Shown: piece after piece, positions 35,410 to 44,176 of the stretch
Position numbering within the stretch: the stretch's first letter is position 1
Layout: every line of letters starts with the position of its first letter
Assembly: GCA_038198445.1 (NCBI GenBank)
Contig: JBBPZZ010000190.1
Coordinates: 1-49,397 of the forward strand
Direction: 5' to 3'
Origin: JACDDK01 sp038198445
GTDB lineage: Bacteria; Actinomycetota; Rubrobacteria; Rubrobacterales; Rubrobacteraceae
DNA length: 49,397 nucleotides
Notes under the pieces: generated by a model
The model's input: the letters and a program-made list of their open reading frames with translations, nothing else
What the model was told of the DNA's origin: nothing
The model's database searches: none
Position numbers and translations under genes: made by a program

Positions 35410-35570
35410 TTCTGTTAGCTTGAGAGGATGTAACGACGCCTTATTCGGGCGGCAAACAAAACCCGCTTCCACCCACGACTCACCCGGCGGAGAAGCCGGA
35501 GGGCGGCGTCTATACTTACCTCGACGATGTCCAGCAATAAAAACACTAAACCTGTCACCCGAGGAGGGGC

Positions 35571-36260
35571 ATGGAAGAGGAAAGAAATTTCCACGAGCGC
35601 AGGTTCACCGCGGAGCTCTGGCAATCCATAGACTCCATCTACGCGGAGATACTGAAGCATCCGTTCCTCGCAGGCCTAACCGACGGAACGCTCCCGGAGG
35701 ACTGCTTTCGTCACTACGTCCTCCAGGATGCACTCTACCTGCGGGACTACGCCCGCGCCCTGAGTCTCGCAGGGGTTCGTTCATCGGATGAAGACTCGTT
35801 CCTCATGTTCAACGAGCACGCCATCGGAGCGATCTCCGTGGAGCGCAGCCTGCACGATAGCTTCCTCAAGAACCTCGGCGTCACCCAAGAAGACCTGGCC
35901 CGGACAAATCCCGCCCCCACCACCCTGGCCTACACCAGCTACCTGCTTAGAAAAGCCGCTCTCGGTAACTACCATGAGGTCCTGGGAGCAGTGCTGCCCT
36001 GCTATTTGATCTACGCCGAGGTAGGCAAAGCTCTCCTAGAACAGGGCTCTCCGAACCCCATGTACCAGGAATGGATAGACACCTACGGCGGAGAGGAGTT
36101 CGGCGCCGTCGTGGAAGCCGTTCTCGACCTCACCGACGAAGCCTGCGAAGACCTGAACGAGTCCCAAAAATCCGAAGTAAAGGACGTCTTCGTAACCACG
36201 AGCCGCTACGAGTGGATGTTCTGGCACATGGGCTGGACGCTCGAAGGCTGGCCGGTGTAG
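35571..36260 (+). CDS. tenA: TenA family aminopyrimidine aminohydrolase / thiaminase II
   Basis: 229 residues; ATG follows GAGGAGG. The fold's active-site Cys is in VLPCYLIYAEVG (C144). HYVLQDALYLRDYARAL, HDSFLKNLG and VTTSRYEWMFWHMGW match the TenA family. The enzyme releases hydroxymethylpyrimidine from degraded thiamine (formylaminopyrimidine route). The YlmB-type deformylase of that route is not in the window. It is the only plus-strand gene near the minus-strand thiamine cluster; no TPP riboswitch precedes it, only a -10-like TATACT at 35511. Confidence 0.88.
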   Translation: MEEERNFHERRFTAELWQSIDSIYAEILKHPFLAGLTDGTLPEDCFRHYVLQDALYLRDYARALSLAGVRSSDEDSFLMFNEHAIGAISVERSLHDSFLKNLGVTQEDLARTNPAPTTLAYTSYLLRKAALGNYHEVLGAVLPCYLIYAEVGKALLEQGSPNPMYQEWIDTYGGEEFGAVVEAVLDLTDEACEDLNESQKSEVKDVFVTTSRYEWMFWHMGWTLEGWPV

Positions 36261-36266
36261 AACCAG

Positions 36267-36470
36267 TCAGTCTTCTTTCGACACCCAGTTACCGTTCTCG
36301 TTCTTCTCGTACTTCTGCTCGACGGCGCCCCAGGCTACGCGGTGGGCGCGGCTCTCCTCACCGTACTGCTCCTCGGCGGAGTTAAAGGCTTCTTTATAGA
36401 TCTCCTGGGCGTGCTTGGGAAGGTTGTTTTTCACGCCCGTCGGTAGCTTGGTGATCTTTCCGTACGGCAT
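36267..36470 (-). CDS. ChaB family protein
   Basis: 67 residues. LPTGVKNNLPKHAQEIYKEAFNSAEEQY and a terminal GNWVSKED fit the ChaB domain, a small three-helix protein; in E. coli chaB lies by the cation transporter chaA. Function is unknown. It lies 6 bp after the convergent TenA stop, with ThiL 71 bp upstream on the same strand. Confidence 0.85.
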   Translation of the reverse strand: MPYGKITKLPTGVKNNLPKHAQEIYKEAFNSAEEQYGEESRAHRVAWGAVEQKYEKNENGNWVSKED

Positions 36471-36540
36471 ACGTCCCCTATCCTGAGAGTTTGTTTGGAG
36501 CTTTTATTTCTACCCCGTTTGCGTGAACCGAACCAGACGT

Positions 36541-37485
36541 TCAAGATGCGCCGAAATGGTCCCATCCGGAGAGGCCATCAACGATCTCGCCTCCACGATG
36601 GAAGATCACACCTTCCCCGGTCATCTCCCCTATCATCGTGAGTGGCACGTCGATGTCAGCGACAAGCTCGTCCAGCACGCTCTCTGGAGCCGCCATTAGT
36701 AGCTCGTAGTCCTCACCGCCGGTCGCCGCCAGGACTTCCTGGTCTCGGCCAATAGAATCCGCAAGCGTCCGCGTATCTTCCGCGACAGGTAGGAGGCCGA
36801 TGTCCACCCGGCACCCGGTCCCGCTCCTCTCGCAGATGTGACGCACATCCGAGGCGAGCCCGTCCGAAAGGTCTATCATCGCCCGCACCCCAAGCCGCGC
36901 CGCCGCCACTCCAGCCTCTACACGCGGCGTGGGACGCAGATGCTTGCGAATTAGCCGCTCCGCCCCGGTATCCCCTCTCTCCAGCGCCAGAAAACCGGCG
37001 GACGAGGCCCCAAGTTCCCCGGTGACGGCCAACAGGTCCCCCGGCCTCGCGCCGGACCGCAGTACCGGAGGTGAATCGAGCTGGCCCAGGATCGAAACGT
37101 CCACCGTGAGAGCCTCGGCGCGGGTGGTGTCGCCCCCGAGCGGGTAGACGCCGAACTCCTCGCACGCCTGCATCACCCCCTGGAAACAACGCAGCGTGGT
37201 CTCCGGGTCGGCGGCCCCGCCGGAAGTCAGGATGAAACGCGGTATTCCCCCCATCGCCGCCACATCCGAGACGTTGACCGCGACGGCCTTGTAGCCTACG
37301 TCTTCGGGCGCGGCCCACTCCTTGAAGTGATGCCCGGAGACGAGCATGTCCACCGCCGCGACCCATAAGGTATCGCCCAGTCGCAGGACGGCGCAGTCGT
37401 CTCCCACTGGGACCAGCACCTCTGGGGGCGCGGGGGGCAGGCCGCCGGAGATCCTGGCTATCACCTCGAACTCGTTCAACGCCAC
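36541..37485 (-). CDS. thiL: Thiamine-monophosphate kinase
   Basis: 314 residues from GTG 37485, overlapping the previous stop (TAGTG); longer readings overlap that gene. The signatures are VGDDCAVL, AVNVSDVAAMGGIP and GGDTTRA, with IDLSDGLASDVRHI and GGEDYELL in the C-terminal half. It phosphorylates thiamine monophosphate to TPP with ATP, the last step of salvage here. It is the last gene of the minus-strand cluster. Confidence 0.9.
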   Translation of the reverse strand: MALNEFEVIARISGGLPPAPPEVLVPVGDDCAVLRLGDTLWVAAVDMLVSGHHFKEWAAPEDVGYKAVAVNVSDVAAMGGIPRFILTSGGAADPETTLRCFQGVMQACEEFGVYPLGGDTTRAEALTVDVSILGQLDSPPVLRSGARPGDLLAVTGELGASSAGFLALERGDTGAERLIRKHLRPTPRVEAGVAAARLGVRAMIDLSDGLASDVRHICERSGTGCRVDIGLLPVAEDTRTLADSIGRDQEVLAATGGEDYELLMAAPESVLDELVADIDVPLTMIGEMTGEGVIFHRGGEIVDGLSGWDHFGAS

Positions 37486-37784
37486 TATTTCCCGAACCAG
37501 TTGCGAGGGTTGAAAAAACGCCGGTAGCGCGAGGCGATCTCCTTGCCGAAATAGAGCGCCGCCCCCCAGAAGACGATCTCTGTGGAGATCAACAACCCGG
37601 AGATGATCCAAACCCTCGCCTGACCCGAAAGCGGCAAGAATGGAATGATCAGGGTCGAGAGGAACAGGGCCGCCGGTATGACCAGAAGGAACAGCAGCGG
37701 AAGCCATGTTCGTTCACGGCCGGCAGCGTGCTCATCGATGCGTTCTTTCCCAGTTGGCTGCTGTTCCTTCCGCTCTAAGCGCAC
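37485..37784 (-). CDS. Small two-helix membrane protein, transporter-suffix type
   Basis: 99 residues from GTG 37784, with AGGAGAG upstream; a longer reading to 37856 would lie inside the Nudix gene. Two hydrophobic helices flank PFLPLSGQARVWI, and the C-terminus reads GKEIASRYRRFFNPRNWFGK. This resembles the 'transporter suffix domain' seen at the ends of some membrane transporters (E-x-x-x-RYR-x-x-x-NP-x-x-W). Sandwiched between a double-Nudix gene and thiL with overlaps on both sides, it may help a thiamine-related transporter. The role is not established. Confidence 0.6.
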   Translation of the reverse strand: MRLERKEQQPTGKERIDEHAAGRERTWLPLLFLLVIPAALFLSTLIIPFLPLSGQARVWIISGLLISTEIVFWGAALYFGKEIASRYRRFFNPRNWFGK

Positions 37785-38647
37785 GTCATCTCTCCTACCG
37801 CAGTCCACAGAACATCGGACTCCCCGCTCTTGTACCAGGTACGCAGAGATCGCCATTCGGTTTCCGTGACCCAGCGGAAGGCGTCGTGGGCGTCCGCTTC
37901 CAACTCTATCTCACCACCGGGATGGTGCGCCAGAAATCCGATGCCGGCGTACATCTCGCTGTCTCCCGCTCCGCGCCAGGGCTCCACGCGGGCCCACCAG
38001 GGAGATGAAGGCTCAACCGCGACGCCCGTCTCCTCGAACGTCTCGCGGCGGGCGCAGGCCACGAAGTCCTCCCCAGCCTCCAGCATTCCGCCAGGGTTCT
38101 CCCAGAGTACGACCGGCGGCTTGCGACGGCGCAAGAGGAGCGCCCGAGGCTCATCGCCGTCCAGGTCAACCAGCACTGTCCCTGCTCCCAGGTTCGCCGG
38201 GACTACTCCGTCGTCCTCGCGCGGTCCCGGCGGCGGGGGTTTTGGCGCTGGGTCTCCGGGGAGCGCGCGCAACGGAGCGGCGACACTTCGGATGTTCTCC
38301 TTGCTCCACCAGCTCGGCAACTCCAGCCACTCCTCGATGGTCGCCCACCTGTACCCGAGGTGCTCGTGAGAGAGGCGCACCTCTTCATCGCCGGCCCGCG
38401 CGATGTACGTCACGGCGGCAAGAGAACCGCCGCTCGGCGCTTCCCCGACCCAGGTAGCCAGGATGCGTTGGGGGGCAACGAGCATCCCGGTCTCCTCGTA
38501 TAACTCGCGCACGGCCCCCTCCTCGAAAGTCTCGCCGGTCGAGAGACGGCCCGCGGGCGGCTCCCAGGTCCCCGCCGGACGCTGGAGGAGGAGCATACGC
38601 CCATCCTCCCGGACGGGCAGGATGCCGGAGACGAGGTCCGCCTTCAC
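37775..38647 (-). CDS. Protein with two Nudix domains in tandem
   Basis: 290 residues. Two complete Nudix boxes: domain 1 has GRLSTGETFE then VRELYEETGM, and domain 2 has GMLEAGEDFV then RRETFEETGV. The linker is proline-rich (PKPPPPGPRE). A double Nudix protein between thiE and thiL is unusual; by position it may clean up damaged or oxidised thiamine-pathway intermediates or TPP, as some Nudix enzymes do. Start GTG 38647 has no strong ribosome site, and the 65 bp to thiE may hold a weak promoter. Substrate unknown. Confidence 0.75.
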   Translation of the reverse strand: MKADLVSGILPVREDGRMLLLQRPAGTWEPPAGRLSTGETFEEGAVRELYEETGMLVAPQRILATWVGEAPSGGSLAAVTYIARAGDEEVRLSHEHLGYRWATIEEWLELPSWWSKENIRSVAAPLRALPGDPAPKPPPPGPREDDGVVPANLGAGTVLVDLDGDEPRALLLRRRKPPVVLWENPGGMLEAGEDFVACARRETFEETGVAVEPSSPWWARVEPWRGAGDSEMYAGIGFLAHHPGGEIELEADAHDAFRWVTETEWRSLRTWYKSGESDVLWTAVGEMTCA

Positions 38648-38712
38648 GATGCGTCCGGCGCGCGGGGTGTCGGGCTGTCTTTCACGCGACGAGTATATCT
38701 TGACGGTAGCCT

Positions 38713-39327
38713 TCAGTCCGGCAAGAGCGCGCGCAACCCGCGGGCGGCGGCCTCCGGGTCTCCGGCGTCGAGGATGGCCCGGACGACGGCGAAGCCCGGC
38801 GCGCCCGCCGCCGCGACCTGGGGCGCGGTCTCAAGGGTCACGCCGCCGATGGCGAACCAGGAAACGGGCAGGTGCTCACGAGAGATATCCTCCAGCAGCT
38901 TGAGACCCGCGACCTCCGTATCGGTCTTCGTCGGGGTGGCGAAGACCGTCCCGATGCCGAGGTAGTCCGCCCCTTCTCGCACGGCCACTCGCGCCTCCTC
39001 CACCGTACTCGCCGACCGGCCTACTATGGCATCCGGGCCGAGGATGTCTCTGGCCCGTGCGATGGTACCGTCCTCCTGACCGAGATGGACTCCGGCGGCC
39101 CCGGAGAGCCGGGCAAGCTCCGGGTCGTCGTTGATGGTGAAGATGGCCCCGGCCTGGACGCAGATGTCGCGCAGTTCTTCCGCCAGAGGAATAAGCTCGT
39201 CTCTCGAAGTGTGTTTGTCGCGGAGTTGCACGATGTCCACGCCGCCCCGGACGGCTGCGGCGACGCGGGCGGCGAGGTCCGGGCGTGGATCGGTCACGAG
39301 GAGCAGCCGCGAATCTTGGAGCTTCAT
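38713..39327 (-). CDS. thiE: Thiamine phosphate synthase
   Basis: 204 residues from ATG 39327 (ATGA overlap with the upstream gene). The barrel signatures are LLLVTDPRPD, VDIVQLRDKHTSRDEL, IFTINDDPELA, GVHLGQEDG and GADYLGIGTVFATPTKTD. It joins hydroxymethylpyrimidine diphosphate with thiazole phosphate to make thiamine monophosphate. Confidence 0.92.
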   Translation of the reverse strand: MKLQDSRLLLVTDPRPDLAARVAAAVRGGVDIVQLRDKHTSRDELIPLAEELRDICVQAGAIFTINDDPELARLSGAAGVHLGQEDGTIARARDILGPDAIVGRSASTVEEARVAVREGADYLGIGTVFATPTKTDTEVAGLKLLEDISREHLPVSWFAIGGVTLETAPQVAAAGAPGFAVVRAILDAGDPEAAARGLRALLPD

Positions 39328-40121
39328 GTGGCTATCCGTTTTGGCGGCCACGCCAGTACGTCGAGGCGTTTGGAGAAGTGGAGTATCGGGTCTGTGCGTG
39401 GAAGTCTCAGACCGATCTGTCCGGTCATCTCAAGCTCTTCGACCTCTACTTCAGCGGGCTGCAAGGGCCACATCTGATGATGCACGTCGCCGCGCCGGAC
39501 GCGGCTTTTAGCATCGGCTGCGTAGAGGCAGTAGCGCTCGGTAAGGAAGTTCTCGAGAGTTCCGGGCCGGGAGTCGAATGGTTCTCTCGTAGGCCGGTAA
39601 CGCGCTTTGAAGCTGGTTTGCGGCGCGTTACGGTGCGTGCGGACGCTGCTGTAGTGGACCTCATCTCCGGCCACGCGGCAGGACATCCTGGCATCGTAGT
39701 AGGGTAGGCTGAAGGTGGCGCGGGCGAGGCGCACGGCCACCGGGTTGTGGGCGTCGAGGCTGAAGAACCAGATGCCGGGCTTGCCATCCGCGGTCACGTA
39801 GGTGCGGAGGTTCAGCTCCGGGAAGTCCGATAGCCAGGGAACAGCCGGCAGGAAGCGTGGCCGGACGCCGCTCATGTGGAAGGGGACGACCCCCAGCCAC
39901 GCGCTGCCGTCGAAGGTATCGAGGCGCAGGCCGGGCGGTATGAGCGGGCGGAGCCAGTTCTCTGGTACGGGCCAGTGCATAAAGAGCAGGTCGTGCCAGC
40001 TCATGGAGATCGCCCACGAGCCTTCCGGGGGCGGGTAGGGTCGGTGCTCCACGCTCTTCAGTATCTCGGACATGCCGTGAAGATAGGACACCTCCGGCTT
40101 GCTGTCCAGGATAGCTGACAC
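39324..40121 (-). CDS. DUF2071 (YqjF-like) protein
   Basis: 265 residues from GTG 40121, with GAGGAG close upstream; ATG 40073 is an alternative that starts nearer the conserved region. A longer reading to 40463 overlaps thiW and is not credible. Signatures: MSWHDLLFMHWPVPENWLRPLIPPGL, FDGSAWLGVVPFHMSGVRPRFLP and PELNLRTYV. The family is common but uncharacterised. Its position inside the thiamine operon, coupled to both neighbours, makes it a candidate pathway accessory, or a passenger. Confidence 0.75.
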   Translation of the reverse strand: MSAILDSKPEVSYLHGMSEILKSVEHRPYPPPEGSWAISMSWHDLLFMHWPVPENWLRPLIPPGLRLDTFDGSAWLGVVPFHMSGVRPRFLPAVPWLSDFPELNLRTYVTADGKPGIWFFSLDAHNPVAVRLARATFSLPYYDARMSCRVAGDEVHYSSVRTHRNAPQTSFKARYRPTREPFDSRPGTLENFLTERYCLYAADAKSRVRRGDVHHQMWPLQPAEVEVEELEMTGQIGLRLPRTDPILHFSKRLDVLAWPPKRIAT

Positions 40122-40129
40122 AGTCTCCT

Positions 40130-40636
40130 CTAGCCGAGGTAGCCGCTTCGCCTGAGTACCTTGAGGATGAGGTAGCCGATGATAGCGCCGGGGATGCTGG
40201 AGGCGGCGAAGGCGATCATGAGCGCGAGTAAGCCGCCTCCAGCGCCTCCGAGGAACGGGGAGATCAAAACCGCGCTCAACGTCGCCCCGATCAGTACCGT
40301 ACCGAGCGGCTCGAAGAGCGCGGCCTCGTCCCGGCGCAGCAACCTGTACGCGAACCCGACGACGATCGCCCCGAACGGACTTCCAGGGAAAGCGAAGAGG
40401 CTCCCGGTCCCTAAAGAGACCCGTAGCGTGGCGGTGATGAGCGCCGAGCCCGCTGCCCACCACGGCCCGAGCAGGACCCCGGCGACGGCGTTGATCGCAT
40501 GCTGGAACGGGAACACCTTCGCCCCGCCAACCGGGATGGCAAAAGACGAGAGCAAAACTCCCATCCCCGCGAAGAGCGCCGCCAATACCAGTTTTCGGGT
40601 AGTGCTCCTCGCGAGACTCCGGGTAACGTTAGTCAA
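40130..40636 (-). CDS. thiW: ThiW, ECF-type thiazole/thiamine transporter substrate component
   Basis: 168 residues, five to six helices. KLVLAALFAGMGVLLSSFAIPVGGAKVFPFQHAINAVAGVLLGPWW and GTGSLFAFPGSPFGA are typical of ThiW, the membrane S component predicted to take up hydroxyethylthiazole (read from the family's habitat in thiamine operons). No energising A/T components lie in the window, so they are presumably shared and elsewhere. It overlaps thiM by 8 bases. Confidence 0.88.
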   Translation of the reverse strand: MTNVTRSLARSTTRKLVLAALFAGMGVLLSSFAIPVGGAKVFPFQHAINAVAGVLLGPWWAAGSALITATLRVSLGTGSLFAFPGSPFGAIVVGFAYRLLRRDEAALFEPLGTVLIGATLSAVLISPFLGGAGGGLLALMIAFAASSIPGAIIGYLILKVLRRSGYLG

Positions 40637-41429
40637 GAGATACCTCCTCTATTTTCAGCCCGCCGTTCAGCAGGGAAGGTTCGCCGGATAACTCGGAGAG
40701 CGCGTCCAGGAAACGGGGCTCGAAGGTACCGGGACCACCAGCGCCCTCCGCGGCGACCTCCCCGGCGCGTCCGAAGTAAGCCAGCGCGTTTGCGACGGTC
40801 TCGGGGTCTCCGCCGCCCGCCGCCGCGAAGCAGCCGACGGCGGCGGTGGAGGCGCAGCCGCTCCCCACGACGCGGCCCATCAGCGGGTGGCCGTTCCCGA
40901 CGGCGAAGAGGCGCTCGCCGTCGCTTATGTAGTCGGTCTCGCCGGTGGCGGCGACGGTTACGCCGAGGTAGCGGGCGGCCTTTAAGACGGCGGTGCGGGC
41001 GTCCCCGCCGATGCTCTCGACCCCGCGCACCTCGGCGGCGAGTCCGGCGAGGATGGCTACCTCTCCGGCGTTGCCGCGGACGGCGGAGACCGGCAGCTCG
41101 GAGAGGATACGCTCCGCAGTGCGCGTGCGGAGCGTCGTGGCCCCGGCGCCGACGGGGTCCAGAATGATCGGTATCCCGCGCTCGGTGGCGCGCTTACCGG
41201 CGAGGAGCATCGCCTCGATCTGGCCCGTGTCCAGCGTCCCGATGTTCAGCACGAGCGCCGACGCGAGTCCCTCCATCTCCTCCACCTCGTCAACCGCGTG
41301 CGCCATGACCGGCAGCGCACCCGTCGAGAGGGTGACGTTCGCCACCAGATTGACCGTAACGTAGTTGGTTATGTGATGGACGAGCGGCCGCTCATCCCCC
41401 AGCTTCCGCAGGACTTCTACCGCGTTCAT
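40629..41429 (-). CDS. thiM: Hydroxyethylthiazole kinase
   Basis: 266 residues. VHHITNYVTVNLVANVTLSTGALPVMAHA opens the protein, then LNIGTLD, IPIILDPVGAGATTLR and GSGCASTAAVGCFAAA near the C-terminus (anion-hole region). It phosphorylates 4-methyl-5-hydroxyethylthiazole, the salvage counterpart of ThiG products. ATGA overlap with thiD suggests coupled translation. Confidence 0.92.
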   Translation of the reverse strand: MNAVEVLRKLGDERPLVHHITNYVTVNLVANVTLSTGALPVMAHAVDEVEEMEGLASALVLNIGTLDTGQIEAMLLAGKRATERGIPIILDPVGAGATTLRTRTAERILSELPVSAVRGNAGEVAILAGLAAEVRGVESIGGDARTAVLKAARYLGVTVAATGETDYISDGERLFAVGNGHPLMGRVVGSGCASTAAVGCFAAAGGGDPETVANALAYFGRAGEVAAEGAGGPGTFEPRFLDALSELSGEPSLLNGGLKIEEVSLD

Positions 41430-42226
41430 ACATCGACTCCTTTCAAAATACGTCCGAGCGCGTGGACAGGCCCCGCGCCGGCCCCGATCTCCCCCAGCCC
41501 ATACTCCACGGCCTCGGCCGCCACCGCGCGCGCCCGCCGGGCCGCTTCCTCCAATCCGAACTCCCGCGCCAGGAAGCTCGCCAGCGACGATGAGTGCGTG
41601 CAGCCCGACCCGTGCGCGTTCTCCGACAGGTGCCGCGGGCCTTCGATCCTCGTGAAGCCCTTCCCGTCATAAAGGAGGTCCGCCCCGGACTCCGTGTGTC
41701 CTCCGGTGATAATCACCGCTTCAGGTCCGAGAGCGTGCAGCGTCACGGCACAGTCCTCGATGTGCTCCTCGTCCTTCTCTTCACCTAGCAACGCGAACGC
41801 CTCGTTCACGTTCGGCGTGATGGCGGTCGCCAGCGGAAAAAGCTCGTTCTTATAAGTCTCCACCGCGTCCGGCTCCAGGAGGGTCGCGCCGCTCTCGGCG
41901 ACCATCACGGGGTCCACGACTACGTTCGGGAGTCCAAGGCGGGCTATCGTTTCGGCGACGGCGGAGATGATCTCCGCGTTGAACAACATCCCGGTCTTCA
42001 CCGCGCCGGCCCCGATATCCGAGACTACGGCCTCTATCTGATCTACGGCGACCTGGGGCGGGAAAGCGTGGATGCCGGTAACATCCACGGTGTTCTGCGC
42101 TGTCGTGGCGACGATGGCGGTGGTCCCGTAGACGCCGCAGCGCAGGAACGCCTTGAGGTCGGCCTGGATGCCCGCCCCCGCCCCGGAGTCGCTGGTCGCT
42201 ATGCTCATTACTCGCTTCAAGATCAC
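41426..42226 (-). CDS. thiD: Hydroxymethylpyrimidine (phosphate) kinase
   Basis: 266 residues from GTG 42226, overlapping the thiY-type gene (GTGA); a longer frame to 42322 overlaps that gene. Signatures: SDSGAGAGIQADLKAFLRCGVYG, VVVDPVMVAESGATLL, ITPNVNEAFALLG and HGSGCTHSSSLASFLA. It converts HMP to HMP-PP in two steps. No fused ThiE or TenA domain is present, in contrast to some bifunctional relatives. Confidence 0.92.
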   Translation of the reverse strand: MILKRVMSIATSDSGAGAGIQADLKAFLRCGVYGTTAIVATTAQNTVDVTGIHAFPPQVAVDQIEAVVSDIGAGAVKTGMLFNAEIISAVAETIARLGLPNVVVDPVMVAESGATLLEPDAVETYKNELFPLATAITPNVNEAFALLGEEKDEEHIEDCAVTLHALGPEAVIITGGHTESGADLLYDGKGFTRIEGPRHLSENAHGSGCTHSSSLASFLAREFGLEEAARRARAVAAEAVEYGLGEIGAGAGPVHALGRILKGVDV

Positions 42227-43215
42227 CCCTTCGGCAGATACTCGTTGGTCATTATCTTTTTGACATCGACCGGCTTGGGGAGAACTTTGTTCTTGACGGC
42301 CCAGTCCACGTAGGCTTTCCACTCGGCCGGGTCCTGGTAGCCGACACGCTTCGCCTCGAAGACGGGTACGGTCAAGTCCAGCGTCTTCTTCGCCAGCTTG
42401 GGGTCAAGCTCCTTGTTTGCCTTAAGCAGCGCGCTGCGGGCGGCCTCGGGATGGTCTATGGCGTACCGATGGCCCTTGACGAGCGCGGCGACGAACTTAC
42501 GGACCGTGTCGGGATGCTCCTTGGCGTAGGAGTCGCTCGTGGCGACGACCAGCTCGTTGTAGTTAGGCACGCCGACATCGGGTAGCTTGGTCGCGTTGGT
42601 CTCGAAGCCTTTCTGGGCCAACTCCACCGCCTCGATATTCCAGTAGGCGTCCACGATGGCGTCGACCCGTCCCGAGGTCAGGGCCGGTCGCAGGTCGTAG
42701 CCGACGTTTACCTTCTCGACGCTCGAAGGGTCTTTACCGGCCTCGCGCATGACGGTGTCTATGACCGCGGACCCGAAGGACTGCCCCGCGTAGCCGACCT
42801 TCTTCCCGGCGAGGTCTTCGGGCCTCTCGATCCCGGACTTCTTGAGGCTGATGATCGAGTTGAGCGGGTGCTGCATTATCGCCATGACCGACTTCACGGG
42901 GATGTCCCGCGCCCCCGCGTTGGTCATCTCGTTCTCGTATGAGACGCCGAACTCACTCTTTCCGGCGGCCACGAGCTGTAGCACGGCGGCCGGGTCGGAG
43001 GGCTGACGGATATTGACTTTCAGGCCCTCGTCCTTGAAGAAACCCTGCTCCTGGGCCGCGTAGATCCCGGCGTGGTCGGCGTTTGGATACCAGTCGAGCG
43101 TAAGCGTAACCTGTTCCGGTCCGTTTGAGGAGCTAGAGTCACTGGCGGCTCCTCCGCCGCATCCCGCGAGGGCGGCGATCAGAATTATCAAAAACAAAAC
43201 GCGAAGGTGATGCAA
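42223..43215 (-). CDS. thiY: NMT1/THI5-like ABC substrate-binding lipoprotein (ThiY type)
   Basis: 330 residues. A signal peptide ends in a lipobox, ALAGC, so the mature protein is probably lipid-anchored. LTLDWYPNADHAGIYAAQEQGFFKDEG is the family opening, and GVSYENEMTNA lines the ligand cleft. ThiY-type proteins bind formylaminopyrimidine or HMP. It is the first gene behind a TPP riboswitch (43291-43380), followed by thiD with an overlap; its permease and ATPase lie just upstream of the riboswitch. Confidence 0.85.
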   Translation of the reverse strand: MHHLRVLFLIILIAALAGCGGGAASDSSSSNGPEQVTLTLDWYPNADHAGIYAAQEQGFFKDEGLKVNIRQPSDPAAVLQLVAAGKSEFGVSYENEMTNAGARDIPVKSVMAIMQHPLNSIISLKKSGIERPEDLAGKKVGYAGQSFGSAVIDTVMREAGKDPSSVEKVNVGYDLRPALTSGRVDAIVDAYWNIEAVELAQKGFETNATKLPDVGVPNYNELVVATSDSYAKEHPDTVRKFVAALVKGHRYAIDHPEAARSALLKANKELDPKLAKKTLDLTVPVFEAKRVGYQDPAEWKAYVDWAVKNKVLPKPVDVKKIMTNEYLPKG

Positions 43216-43290
43216 CTTTACCTCCCGAAGTAGAGAGAATTAACGGCGGCGGGTAGCTTCGTGGAGGCTTACGGGATTGGGGCCATTGGA

Positions 43291-43380
43291 TCACTCCCTT
43301 CCGGTGGGATTAACCACGTCAGGTTCGAAGCGTCTCGGCTCTCGCCGACTCTCAGCCACCCCTATATCGGGGAAGCTCCG
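43291..43380 (-). ncRNA. TPP riboswitch 1 (upstream of thiY)
   Basis: On the minus strand the THI-box elements occur in order: GGGGTG next to GGCTGAGAG, then GAACCTGACGTGGTTAAT, CCACCGGAAGGGAGTG. The outer helix can form between CTTCC at the 5' side and GGAAG at the 3' side. It lies 76 bases upstream of the thiY start. A -10-like TATAAC (43392-43397) is just upstream; its -35 is weak. Confidence 0.93.
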
Positions 43381-43417
43381 CCGTGCTTTCAGTTATATAC
43401 AGTCTAACAAAGGCACT

Positions 43418-44176
43418 TCAGCCGCGCTTGAGTGTCCAGGGCGCGACGAGGCGCTGCACGAGTGCGACCAGCAAGAAAAGAGCCACCCCCATCGCGGAGA
43501 GCAGTGAGATCTCGGCGAAGAGCCTCGGTATCTCGAACTGCGCCTTGTCCTGGATCATCAAGAAGCCAAGTCCCTTGCTGGACCCCACCCACTCCCCGAT
43601 GATCGCCCCGATGACACAATAAGTCACCGCCAGACGCACCCCCCCGAACAGAAACGGTAACGCTCCCGGCACCTCGACCATGGAAAATATGCGCCACCTG
43701 TTCGCGCCGAAGGAACGCATGAGCCGGATGAGGTCCGGGTCCACGGCGCGCAGCCCATCGGCGGTGGCGACGGTTATCGGGAAGAAGCAGAACAGCGCGA
43801 CGACCAGCACCTTCGGCAGCGGCCCGTACCCGAACCACGTAACAAGTATGGGAGCTATAGCGATGATCGGGAGTGTCTGAGAAGCCACGAGCCAGGGATA
43901 GAGCGCACGTTCGGCGAGTGACGAGCGGTTGATGAGCAACCCCGAGAGGAGCCCGGCCGCGACAGCCCAGAGAAACCCGAGGACCGCCTCTCCAGCCGTC
44001 GGGACCGCATTCTCCAGGAGCAGCCCGCGCGACTCCCAGAAAGCTCCAACGACGGCCACTGGACCTGGCAACAGGAACTCCTGCACGCCGAATAGCCGAA
44101 CGCCTATCTCCCACGCCGCGAGAGCTATAAGCGCAACCAGGACCGCCGGTAGCGCGCGTCTCGGCGTAACGCTCAC
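43418..44176 (-). CDS. thiX: ABC transporter permease (ThiX type)
   Basis: 252 residues from GTG 44176 (GTGA overlap with the ATPase). Six hydrophobic segments and the inner-membrane permease motif around EVPGALPFLFGGVRLAVTYCVIGAIIGEWVG (the EAA loop region) are visible. ASQTLPIIAIAPILVTWFGYGPLPK is characteristic of nitrate/taurine/thiamine-precursor permeases. It would work with the ATPase and the binding protein (42223-43215) to import a thiamine pyrimidine precursor. Longer open frames on this strand run through the ATPase gene out of frame and are ignored. Confidence 0.85.
   Translation of the reverse strand: MSVTPRRALPAVLVALIALAAWEIGVRLFGVQEFLLPGPVAVVGAFWESRGLLLENAVPTAGEAVLGFLWAVAAGLLSGLLINRSSLAERALYPWLVASQTLPIIAIAPILVTWFGYGPLPKVLVVALFCFFPITVATADGLRAVDPDLIRLMRSFGANRWRIFSMVEVPGALPFLFGGVRLAVTYCVIGAIIGEWVGSSKGLGFLMIQDKAQFEIPRLFAEISLLSAMGVALFLLVALVQRLVAPWTLKRG

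Noticed and set aside
39324..40463. A long DUF2071 reading frame starting at 40463
   Set aside because: The first 114 residues are basic, low in family similarity and overlap thiW; the real start is at 40121 or 40073.
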